Source of the DNA: AC-32 sp963755635
GTDB taxonomy: Bacteria; Actinomycetota; Thermoleophilia; Gaiellales; Gaiellaceae
NCBI GenBank assembly: GCA_963755635.1
Contig: CAVWKS010000037.1
Coordinates: 1 to 64,000 of the forward strand
Length of the DNA: 64,000 bases
Reading direction: 5' to 3'
A program made the position numbers and the translations under genes. Below, one piece after another: positions 57,397 to 64,000 of this stretch; the stretch's first letter is position 1, and each line of letters starts with the position of its first letter. The notes beneath the pieces are model-generated. The model saw only the letters and a list, made by a program, of their open reading frames with translations. It was not told the origin of the DNA and searched no databases.

Positions 57397-58555
57397 AGGT
57401 CGCGCAGCGCGTCCAGCAGACCGTCGACCTCGTCCGCGGTGTTGTAGTGGACGATGCCGATCCGCAGCGCGCCGTCCGGGAGGCCGAGGCGCTCCATCAC
57501 CTCGACCGCGTAGTAGTTGCCGCTCCACGTCGCGAAGCCGCGCTCGGCGAGCCGCTCGGCGGCCATGTCCGGGGTCAGACCCCGGACGTGGCCGCAGAAG
57601 GTGGGGACACGGCCGTCCATCGTGGGCAGTCCGTAGAGGCGGAACGTGTCGGGCAGGCCCGCGAGGAAGCGCTCGCCGAGCTCCCGCTCGTACGGGACGA
57701 TCGCCTCGAAGCCGACCGACTCGACGTAGCCGACCGCCGCGTCGAGGCCTGCGAGCAGCTCGTGCGGGAGCGTCCCGGTCTCGAAGCGCGCCCCCGCCGG
57801 CCGCTCCGGCGCGGGGCGGACCTTGTAGGGCCGCCAGCGCTCGAGCAGCTCCCTGCGCGCGTACGCGAGGCCCAGGTGGGGCCCGAAGAACTTGTACGGC
57901 GAGCAGAGCAGGACGTCGACCCCGGCGGCGTTCACGTCGATCGGCCCGTGCGGGGCGTAGTGGACGGCGTCGACCCAGGCGAGCGCGCCCGCCGAGTGCG
58001 CCAGCTCCGCCACGCGAGCCGCGTCGACCAGCGTTCCGACCGCGTTCGACGCCCACGGGAACGCGACCACGCGCGTCCGCTCCGAGAGCAGCGACTCGAG
58101 CTGCCCGTAGTCGAGCGTGGTGTCGTCGTGGATCTCCGCGAAGAGCACGCGCAGCCCGAGGTCGTGCGCGAGCTCGAGCCAGGGGGCGACGTTGGCGTCG
58201 TGGTCGAGCTTGGTCACGACGATCTCGTCGCCGGGCGCGAGCTCACGGCCGAGCGCGCGCGAGAGCGCGAAGTTGAGCGTCGTCATGTTCGCGCCGAAGA
58301 CGACCTCCTCCGCCGAGCAAGCCGAGGAAGCGCGCGGCGGCGGCCCGCGCGCCGTCGACGACCTCGCCGCTCCGGCGGCTCGTCGCGAAGGCGCCGCCTA
58401 GATTCGCGTTCGACTCGCGCAGGTAGCCGTCGATCGCGTCGATCACTTCGTCGGGCACCTGCGTCCCGCCAGGCCCGTCGAAGAACGCGAGCGGCTGCGC
58501 CAGCGCCGGGAAGCGCGCGCGGATGGACGGCGGGATCGAAGGCGACGGTGCTCAC
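57393..58555 (-). CDS. cysteine desulfurase-like (class V aminotransferase) protein, frameshifted
   Basis: Corrected, the protein runs from GTG 58555 through DPPSIRARFPALAQPLAFFD and GPGGTQVPDEVIDAIDGYLR to ANMTTLNFALSRALGREL, then GDEIVVTKLDHDANVAPWLE and VDAVHYAPHGPIDVN with the PLP-binding lysine in LLCSPYKFFGPHLG. Two shifts interrupt it: one extra base in the GGG at 58532-58534 and one in the CC at 58310-58311. It resembles the VC1184/csdA-like group; the reaction is undetermined because the active-site cysteine of true desulfurases is not obvious. A dispersed palindrome lies inside the gene. It is divergent from the ABC exporter. Confidence 0.82.
57561..57593. repeat. dispersed palindromic repeat inside a coding region
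   Basis: The 16-bp arms 57561-57576 and 57578-57593 are complementary except for one pair, around a single central A; the inner 9 bp on each side (TCCGGGGTC / GACCCCGGA) pair perfectly. The 21-nt stretch 57571-57591 is identical, in reverse complement, to 18992-19012. In the host gene the palindrome encodes CGHVRGLTPDMAA without disturbing the frame. Confidence 0.75.
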
Positions 58556-58595
58556 GGGCTCACGCTAGCGCAGCCGGGAATGGCACACTGGAGGC

Positions 58596-59345
58596 GTGGA
58601 GGGCTCTGATCGGGCGAACGGCGCCGTCGTCGAGGCGCACGCACTGACACGTCGCTACGGCGAAGGCGAGACAGCCGTCGACGCGCTGCGGGGGATCGAC
58701 CTCGAGGTCGCGCGCGGAAAGCTGACGACCGTGATGGGCCCCTCAGGCTCGGGCAAGTCGACGCTGATGCACCTGCTGGCTGCGCTCGACAGGCCGACGT
58801 CGGGCTACGTCGTCATCGCCGGTACGCGCCTAGGCGAGCTGAGCGACAACGAGGTGACGAAAGTGCGGCGCGAGCACATCGGCTTCGTCTTCCAGTTCTT
58901 CAACCTGCTGCCGATGCTCACGGCCGACGAGAACATCCGGCTCCCGCTGACGATCGCGGGCGAGAAGCCGGACCGCGGCTGGTACGAGTCGCTGGTCAAG
59001 GACGTCGGGCTCGCAGCCCGGATGAGCCACCGCCCTGCCGAGCTCTCGGGCGGCGAGCAGCAGCGGGTCGCCATAGCTCGCGCCCTCGTCTCGCGGCCGA
59101 CGGTCGTCTTCGCCGACGAGCCGACCGGCAACCTCGACTCGAGGACGAGTGGCGAGATCCTCGAGCTGATGCGGCACTCGGTCGACGCCTACGGCCAGAC
59201 GATGGTGATGGTCACGCACGACCCGCGCGCCGCCTCGATCGCCGACCGGATCCTCTTCCTCAACGACGGTTCGATCGTCAAGGACCTGCCGCGCTCCGAG
59301 CCGCATGTGGTGCTCGAGGCGATGGAAGAGCTCACGCCGACGTGA
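58596..59345 (+). CDS. ABC transporter ATP-binding protein (LolD/MacB-like)
   Basis: The 249-residue protein has Walker A GPSGSGKST near residue 49, Q-loop FVFQFFNLLPMLTADEN, signature LSGGEQQRVAIARAL near 149, Walker B VVFADEPTGNLD near 169 and the histidine of MVTHDPRAA. The DEPTGNLDS variant marks the LolD/FtsE/MacB subgroup. It powers the FtsX-type permease that follows; the GTGA overlap of the two genes indicates coupled translation. Likely roles are lipid or lipoprotein handling or efflux at the membrane; the substrate is unknown. GTG 58596 is the only sensible start. Confidence 0.93.
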   Translation: MEGSDRANGAVVEAHALTRRYGEGETAVDALRGIDLEVARGKLTTVMGPSGSGKSTLMHLLAALDRPTSGYVVIAGTRLGELSDNEVTKVRREHIGFVFQFFNLLPMLTADENIRLPLTIAGEKPDRGWYESLVKDVGLAARMSHRPAELSGGEQQRVAIARALVSRPTVVFADEPTGNLDSRTSGEILELMRHSVDAYGQTMVMVTHDPRAASIADRILFLNDGSIVKDLPRSEPHVVLEAMEELTPT

Positions 59346-61897
59346 TCCTCGTCGCGCTCCGGGGCCTCGCCGGGCGCAAGCTCCGGGCCGCGCTGACCGC
59401 GTTCGCGATCGTGCTCGGCGTAGCGACGGTCGCCGGCACGTACATCCTGACCGACTCGATCTCGAACGCGTTCGACTCGATCTTCACCGGCATCTACCGC
59501 GGGACGGACGCCGCGATCACCGGCCGCTCCGCGATCACCTCGTCGACGTCGGGACAGACCGAGGTGCCGTCGTTCGACCAGTCGCTGCTCCCCAAAGTGC
59601 GGCGGCTGCCGGGCGTCGCGGCCGCGGTCGGTGGCGTCGGTGGCGAGGCCCAGCTGATCGGCTCGAACGGCAAGGTGATCTCGTTCGGCGGCGCCCCCAA
59701 CCTCGGCTTCTCGATCGACGCCTCCCAGCCGCGCTTCAGCTCGCTGACGCTCGTCGAGGGGAACTGGCCGCGTGCGAACGAGGTCGTCGTCGACCGCTCG
59801 ACCGCGTCGAAGAAGCACATCACGGTCGGCATGACGATCGGCGTGCAGGGGCAGGGCCGCGCACTGCCGTTTCGCGTCTCCGGGCTCGTGAACTTCGGCG
59901 CCGCGGCTTCGATCGGCGGCGCCACGCTCGCCGGTTTCGACCTGCAAACCGCGCAGCGGCTCTTCCGCGAGCAAGGCAAGCTCGACCAGATCCGGATCGC
60001 GTCGAAGCCGGGAGTCTCCGAGGCGGCCCTGCTCAGCCAGGTCCGCGCGATCCTGCCGCCGCACACGCAGGTGAAGACCGGCGAGGCGCAGGCCGCCTCG
60101 GACGCGAGCGACACGAAGTCGTTCCTCTCGTTCCTGCAGACGTTCCTGCTGTCGTTCGGCGGAGTGGCGCTCTTCGTCGGCGCGTTCGTGATCGCGAACT
60201 CGATCTCGATCACGATCGCGCAGCGGACGCGCGAGTTCGCGACCCTGCGGACGATCGGCGCGTCGCGCCGGCAGGTGCTCTGGAGCGTGCTCGTCGAGTC
60301 GACGGTGACCGGCGTGATCGCCTCGGTTGTCGGGCTCGGGCTCGGCTTTGCGCTGGCGAAGGGACTCTTCGGGCTGTTCGACACGCTCGGCTTCACGCTC
60401 CCGAACAGCGGCCTCCTGCTGAAGCCGCGCACGGTCGTCGTCGCGCTGCTGGTCGGGATCGTGGTCACGATCCTCGCGAGCCTCCGGCCCGCCATGCGCG
60501 CGACCCGCGTGCCGCCGATCGCGGCCGTTCGCGAGGGTGCCGAGCTGCCGCCCGGCCGCTTCGAGCGCTACCGAGGCTTCGGCTCGGCCGCGCTCGCGCT
60601 CCTGGGTTTCGCGGCCCTCGCCTACGGACTCTTCGGGCCCGGGCTCTCGACGAAGCAGATCCTCATCTTCATGGGCATCGGGGCGCTGCTGATCTTCTTC
60701 GGCGTCGGCCTGTTCGCGGCCCACCTCGTCGTCCCGCTCGCGCATGGGCTCGGCGCGCCGGGCGCCCGCTTCGGCGGAGCTCCGGGTGTGCTCGCTCGGG
60801 AGAACACGCAGCGCAATCCGCAGCGAACCGGTTCCTCGGCAGCGGCGCTCATGATCGGGCTCGCCCTGGTGACCCTGGTCGCGATGCTGGCCCAGGGCAT
60901 CCGCAGCACCTTCTTCGACGCAGTCGACGCGCTTTGGCAGACGGACTACGCCGTCACGGCGCAGAACAACTTCTCGCCGATCCCGGCGGCCGACTCGGCT
61001 CCGGTGCGGAAGGTCGCCGGCGTGCAGGCGGTCGTGGGCGTGCGCCAGGGCGACGCGCGGATCCTCGGCGCGCGCCACTCGCTCACGGCGGTCGATCCCG
61101 GCGCCTCGGATGTCTTCACCCTGAGCTGGAAGGAGGGCTCGCAGGCAGTGCTCGGCTCCCTCGGAGCGACAGGCGCCTTCGTCGACTCCGACTACGCGGG
61201 CAAGCACCACCTTCACGTCGGCTCGACGGTCCGGGTGCTGGTTCCGAGCGGGGCACAGCCGTCCTTCCGCGTCGACGGCATCTTCAAGCCGCCGACAGGC
61301 GGTTCACCGTTCGGTCCGGTCACGATCGGAAGCGCCGAGTTCGACCGCCTCTACGCGCAGCCGACGAACCTGTACGTGTTCGTCAACATGGCGGGAGGCG
61401 TCACGCCCGAGAACACGCGGAAGCTCGAGCACGCGCTTGCCAATTACCCGAACGCCAAGGTGCAGGACCAGCAGCAGTTCAAGGACAACCAGGCGGCGGG
61501 CCTGAGCGCGATCCTGAACGTCCTCTACGTGCTCCTTGCGCTGTCGGTGGTCGTGAGCCTGTTCGGGATCGTGAACACGCTCGTCCTGACGGTCTTCGAG
61601 CGGACGCGCGAGCTCGGAATGCTGCGCGCGGTGGGGATGACGCGGAGCCAGGTGCGCCGGATGATCCGCTACGAGAGCGTGATCACGGCGCTGATCGGCG
61701 CCCTGCTTGGGATCACGCTCGGGATCGTGCTCGCCGTGCTCCTGATCGCGCGCGTGAAGCAGATCAACGTCGCATGGCCGGTCACGTCGCTGCTCGCGTT
61801 CATCGTCGTCGCGGTGATCGTGGGGCTTCTCGCGGCGATCTTCCCGGCGCGTCGCGCGGCGAGGCTCAACGTGTTGCAGGCACTGCAATACGAGTGA
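59342..61897 (+). CDS. FtsX-like ABC transporter permease, double-domain
   Basis: The 851-residue membrane protein has an N-terminal helix and MacB-type extracellular domain (ILTDSISNAFDSIFTGIYRG and onward), a first FtsX domain with VGAFVIANSISITIAQRTRE and FATLRTIGASRRQVLWSVLV near residues 280-330, then a second extracellular domain and a second FtsX domain with FGIVNTLVLTVFERTRELGM and LRAVGMTRSQVRRMIRYESV. Such two-module permeases push substrates or carry a mechanical signal across the membrane rather than forming a channel. It works with the ATPase encoded just upstream. The substrate is not evident. Confidence 0.92.
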   Translation: MILVALRGLAGRKLRAALTAFAIVLGVATVAGTYILTDSISNAFDSIFTGIYRGTDAAITGRSAITSSTSGQTEVPSFDQSLLPKVRRLPGVAAAVGGVGGEAQLIGSNGKVISFGGAPNLGFSIDASQPRFSSLTLVEGNWPRANEVVVDRSTASKKHITVGMTIGVQGQGRALPFRVSGLVNFGAAASIGGATLAGFDLQTAQRLFREQGKLDQIRIASKPGVSEAALLSQVRAILPPHTQVKTGEAQAASDASDTKSFLSFLQTFLLSFGGVALFVGAFVIANSISITIAQRTREFATLRTIGASRRQVLWSVLVESTVTGVIASVVGLGLGFALAKGLFGLFDTLGFTLPNSGLLLKPRTVVVALLVGIVVTILASLRPAMRATRVPPIAAVREGAELPPGRFERYRGFGSAALALLGFAALAYGLFGPGLSTKQILIFMGIGALLIFFGVGLFAAHLVVPLAHGLGAPGARFGGAPGVLARENTQRNPQRTGSSAAALMIGLALVTLVAMLAQGIRSTFFDAVDALWQTDYAVTAQNNFSPIPAADSAPVRKVAGVQAVVGVRQGDARILGARHSLTAVDPGASDVFTLSWKEGSQAVLGSLGATGAFVDSDYAGKHHLHVGSTVRVLVPSGAQPSFRVDGIFKPPTGGSPFGPVTIGSAEFDRLYAQPTNLYVFVNMAGGVTPENTRKLEHALANYPNAKVQDQQQFKDNQAAGLSAILNVLYVLLALSVVVSLFGIVNTLVLTVFERTRELGMLRAVGMTRSQVRRMIRYESVITALIGALLGITLGIVLAVLLIARVKQINVAWPVTSLLAFIVVAVIVGLLAAIFPARRAARLNVLQALQYE

Positions 61898-61933
61898 TCC
61901 AGCTCTGTCCGGGTGCGCCCGTAGGCTGCGGGC

Positions 61934-62122
61934 GTGCGACGGTTGAGGCCACTCAGCGAGGCAGAGTGCTACCTCCGTTGCTACGGCGCCGGCGACTCCC
62001 AGGTGCGGCTCGTTCGGCTGGAGCCGCGCCGCCCGCGTTCGCTCGCGCGGCTCAGCGGTGAGGAGCTGCGCCGGCTGTTCGAGGTGCGGCTGGACGCCCG
62101 CGAGGCGGGCCTGGCGGCGTGA
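61934..62122 (+). CDS. conserved hypothetical small protein, 62 aa
   Basis: GTG 61934 starts a 62-residue basic protein with PLSEAECYLRCYGAGDSQVR and VRLEPRRPRSLARLSGEELR. The EAECYLRCYG opening and the closing RRLFEVRLDAREA are in my memory a recurrent small actinobacterial family without known role. No membrane helix; two cysteines in the CYLRCYG motif might bind metal. It lies between the FtsX permease and the uracil-DNA glycosylase. Confidence 0.65.
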   Translation: MRRLRPLSEAECYLRCYGAGDSQVRLVRLEPRRPRSLARLSGEELRRLFEVRLDAREAGLAA

Positions 62123-62191
62123 AGACGTGCCCGCGCTGGGCGCGGACGAGGCCGAGGCCGCGCGCCGGCCCGCGCAGGCCGCAGCCCTACG

Positions 62192-62773
62192 GTGAGCGGC
62201 GCCGGTGCGCGCCGCGGCGCAAGGCGCATCGAGCCTGCTAGCGCCGTCCCGGACGTCCTGGGGCCCGGGCTTCAGGTCGTCTTCTGCGGGATCAACCCGG
62301 GTCGGGTCTCCGCGGCTGCCGGAGCGCATTTCGCGAACCCGCGCAACGACTTCTGGCGGTTGCTCTTCGACGCCGGCTTCACGCCCCGGCTGTACGCGCC
62401 GGAGGAGCAGTTCGAGCTGCTCGGGCTCGGAATCGGGCTGACGAACGCGGCCTACCGGACGACGCCGGGATCAGGCGACCTGCGGCGCGCCGACTTCGCG
62501 GGCTCGGAGGAGCGTCTGCGGCGACTCGCGCTCGAGCTGCGGCCGCGCGCGCTCGCCTTCGTCGGCAAGGAGGCGTACCGCGGGACGTTCGGCGAGCGGC
62601 CGGAGCTCGGTGCGCAGCCGCGGACGCTTGACGGTGTCGGGCTCTTCGTCCTGCCGTCGACGTCTCCCGCGAACGCGGCCGTGCCGTATGCCGAGCGCCT
62701 GCGCTGGTTCCGCGAGCTGGCGGCCTGGCTCGAACGCGGCCTGCCCGAGCAGCCAATCGATACGGGAACGTGA
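62192..62773 (+). CDS. mug: mismatch-specific uracil-DNA glycosylase (Mug/TDG)
   Basis: The 193-residue protein has the Mug/TDG fold. FCGINPGRVSAAAGAHFANP carries the catalytic-site Asn35 of the GINPG motif, with FANPRNDFWRLL as the pyrimidine-binding helix. PSTSPANAAVPYAERLRWF is motif 2, which wedges into the DNA. It removes uracil or thymine mispaired with guanine. GTG 62192 gives a short basic N-terminal extension before the core. A hairpin terminator and the convergent nadE gene follow. Confidence 0.9.
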   Translation: MSGAGARRGARRIEPASAVPDVLGPGLQVVFCGINPGRVSAAAGAHFANPRNDFWRLLFDAGFTPRLYAPEEQFELLGLGIGLTNAAYRTTPGSGDLRRADFAGSEERLRRLALELRPRALAFVGKEAYRGTFGERPELGAQPRTLDGVGLFVLPSTSPANAAVPYAERLRWFRELAAWLERGLPEQPIDTGT

Positions 62774-62855
62774 CAATCGTGCGCCGATTGGCGCGCACCC
62801 CTGGCAAACGAGCCCGCGGGTCCGGCAAGCTCGCCTCGAGGGCGGCGGGATGCGA

Positions 62856-62878
62856 CCCCACCCATCTGAAGGGTGGGG
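62856..62878. terminator. hairpin between mug and nadE
   Basis: CCCCACCC (62856-62863) and GGGTGGGG (62871-62878) form a perfect 8-bp stem around the loop ATCTGAA. It lies in the 135-nt gap between two convergent stops. A second, weaker inverted repeat (GTGCGCC / GGCGCGCAC) occurs at about 62779-62798. Neither has a strong U-run. Confidence 0.6.
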
Positions 62879-62908
62879 GTGTGGGCCAGCGGGCTTCGGC
62901 GCGAAGAG

Positions 62909-64000
62909 CTACCCGCGCCAGCGGTTCGTGATCGGCGTGCGCCGGTCGCGCCCGAAGGCCTTCGGCGTCAACCGCACGCCGGGCGGCGCCTGCCGGCGCT
63001 TGTACTCGGCCCGGTCGATCAGCTCGACGGCGCGATCGACCACCTCCGGATCGAACCCGTCCGCCGAGAGCTCCTCGTGCGAGCGGTCCTCCTCGACGTA
63101 CGCCTCGAGCACTCGGTCGAGCTCCGAGTAGGGGGGAAGTGAGTCTTCGTCGCGCTGGTCCGCCCGCAGCTCGGCGCTCGGCGCGCGCTCGATGGTCGAC
63201 TGCGGGATCAACTCCCTGCCGGCCTGCTCGTTCAGGTGGCGCGCGAGCCGGAAGACGTCGGTCTTGAAGACGTCCTTCAGCAGCGCGAACCCACCCGCCA
63301 TGTCGCCGTAGAGCGTCGCGTAGCCGACCGACAGCTCCGACTTGTTGCCGGTCGCGACCACGAGCCAGCCGAACTTGTTCGAGAGCGCCATCAGCAGCAG
63401 GCCGCGCACCCGTGCCTGCAGGTTCTCCTCGGCGATGTCGCGCTCCCGGCCGGCAAAGCTCTCCGTGAGCGCGCTCTCGGCCGAGGCCACGACGTCGTCG
63501 ATCGGGAGCTCGCGGAAGTCGATGCCCAGGCCCTCCGCGAGCAGGCGCGCGTCGCGGCGAGTCTCCTCCGACGAGAACTGCGACGGCATCGAGACGGAGT
63601 GGACGCGCTCCGGCCCCAGCGCCTCGACCGCGAGCGCGGCCGTGAGCGCCGAGTCGATCCCGCCGGAGACCGCGATCACCACGTCGGCGAAGCCGTTCTT
63701 GTCGACGTAGTCGCGGAGCCCGAGCTCGAGCGCGATCCGCATCTGCTCGAGCTCGCCGAGCGCCGGCGCGACGACCGCCTCGATCCGGTCGGATTGCTCA
63801 CGAGGGTCGCCGAGCTCGACGAGCGTCGCGTCGGGCGGCGTCGGCCGCTCGCGCGCGAGCGCGCGCCGGCGCAGGTCGCGGAGCCGCCGGCCGACCGCCT
63901 CTGCCGGCTCGAGGTCGACGACGAGCAGCGCCTCCTCGAAGCCGGGCGCGCGCGCGAGGACGCTGCCTTCCTCGTCGAGCACCAGCGAGTGCCCGTCGAA
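62909..64000 (-). CDS. nadE: glutamine-dependent NAD+ synthetase, 5'-truncated
   Basis: The frame is open to the end of the window, so only the C-terminal part is seen (about 363 residues). The end of a nitrilase-type glutaminase domain (DGHSLVLDEEGSVLAR near the edge) is followed by the synthetase domain with the ATP P-loop VIAVSGGIDSALTAAL, then SMPSQFSSEETRRDARLLAE, NKSELSVGYATLYGDMAGGF and the C-terminal KDVFKTDVFRLARHLNE. It makes NAD+ from deamido-NAD+ using glutamine-derived ammonia. The two-domain form is the usual one in Actinomycetota. The catalytic glutaminase residues are outside the window. Confidence 0.95.
   Translation of the reverse strand, partial: FDGHSLVLDEEGSVLARAPGFEEALLVVDLEPAEAVGRRLRDLRRRALARERPTPPDATLVELGDPREQSDRIEAVVAPALGELEQMRIALELGLRDYVDKNGFADVVIAVSGGIDSALTAALAVEALGPERVHSVSMPSQFSSEETRRDARLLAEGLGIDFRELPIDDVVASAESALTESFAGRERDIAEENLQARVRGLLLMALSNKFGWLVVATGNKSELSVGYATLYGDMAGGFALLKDVFKTDVFRLARHLNEQAGRELIPQSTIERAPSAELRADQRDEDSLPPYSELDRVLEAYVEEDRSHEELSADGFDPEVVDRAVELIDRAEYKRRQAPPGVRLTPKAFGRDRRTPITNRWRG

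Noticed and set aside
59189..61216. 675-codon minus-strand frame opposite the FtsX permease
   Set aside because: Shadow frame composed of Arg/Glu/His repeats.
1..64000. tRNA, rRNA or CRISPR loci
   Set aside because: No TPsiC-arm motif with matching cloverleaf, no rRNA-like sequence and no regularly spaced repeat array was seen by eye; a covariance search would be needed to exclude a tRNA firmly.

Overview
The window is a high-GC, densely packed bacterial chromosome segment. Codon usage is strongly G/C-ending, GTG starts are frequent, and many neighbouring genes share ATGA or GTGA stop/start overlaps. F420-dependent oxidoreductase, DUF2795, PRC-barrel, sigma/ZAS anti-sigma pairs and an actinobacterial-style qcrCAB-cox cluster point to Actinomycetota. 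My best guess is the deep-branching class Thermoleophilia (Gaiella/Solirubrobacter relatives); this is inferred from gene content, not from a marker gene. No rRNA, tRNA, CRISPR array, transposase or phage gene was seen, and no gene-free stretch exceeds 300 bases.

Layout. 1-4.0 kb: end of a flavin oxidoreductase, a hypothetical, a SixA-ABC exporter operon and a PhzF-family gene. 4.0-6.6 kb: TPP-riboswitch-controlled cytX permease with a PfkB kinase and an Asp-box protein. 6.6-9.5 kb: modABC molybdate transporter led by an HTH-Mop regulator. 9.5-17 kb: respiratory cluster coxB-coxA-coxC-orf-qcrC-qcrA-qcrB-orf. 17-19 kb: F420-type LLM oxidoreductase, peptidase E, DUF2795 protein. 19-24.1 kb: membrane formate dehydrogenase whose catalytic subunit is read through an in-frame UGA as selenocysteine. 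24.2-27.4 kb: S9 peptidase and a split, three-gene nitrile hydratase/thiocyanate hydrolase-like set. 27.4-30.4 kb: cupredoxin, DUF1501, DUF1800. 30.5-34.5 kb: small assorted enzymes. 34.6-39.1 kb: HtrA protease, disulfide oxidoreductase, GH15 glycosidase. 39.1-45 kb: two sigma/anti-sigma pairs, RodZ/LytR_C-like envelope proteins, a proline-rich protein, a glutamate-cysteine ligase. 45-50.2 kb: molybdenum hydroxylase operon with MocA and an amidohydrolase. 50.2-54.6 kb: M24 peptidase, acetate permease, acetyl-CoA synthetase, then remnants of a second acs and a second M16 peptidase. 54.6-64 kb: M16 peptidase, thioesterase, SIS protein, cysteine-desulfurase-like protein, FtsX-type ABC exporter, uracil-DNA glycosylase, and NAD synthetase cut by the window end.

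Functional threads. Molybdenum recurs: ModABC import, HTH-Mop sensing, formate dehydrogenase, a xanthine-dehydrogenase-family enzyme and its MocA. Formate dehydrogenase and a flavin oxidoreductase could feed quinone, and the bc complex plus caa3-type oxidase could drain it. satP and acs form an acetate uptake and activation unit behind a structured leader.

Sequence quality matters here. coxB, nrfD (twice), fdhA near its C-terminus, lpd, acs (twice), the SIS gene, the cysteine-desulfurase-like gene (twice) and the proline-rich gene are interrupted by apparent 1-nt shifts, nearly all one extra base in a short G or C run. I annotate these as single genes and treat the shifts as probable sequence errors, which cannot be proved from the window.
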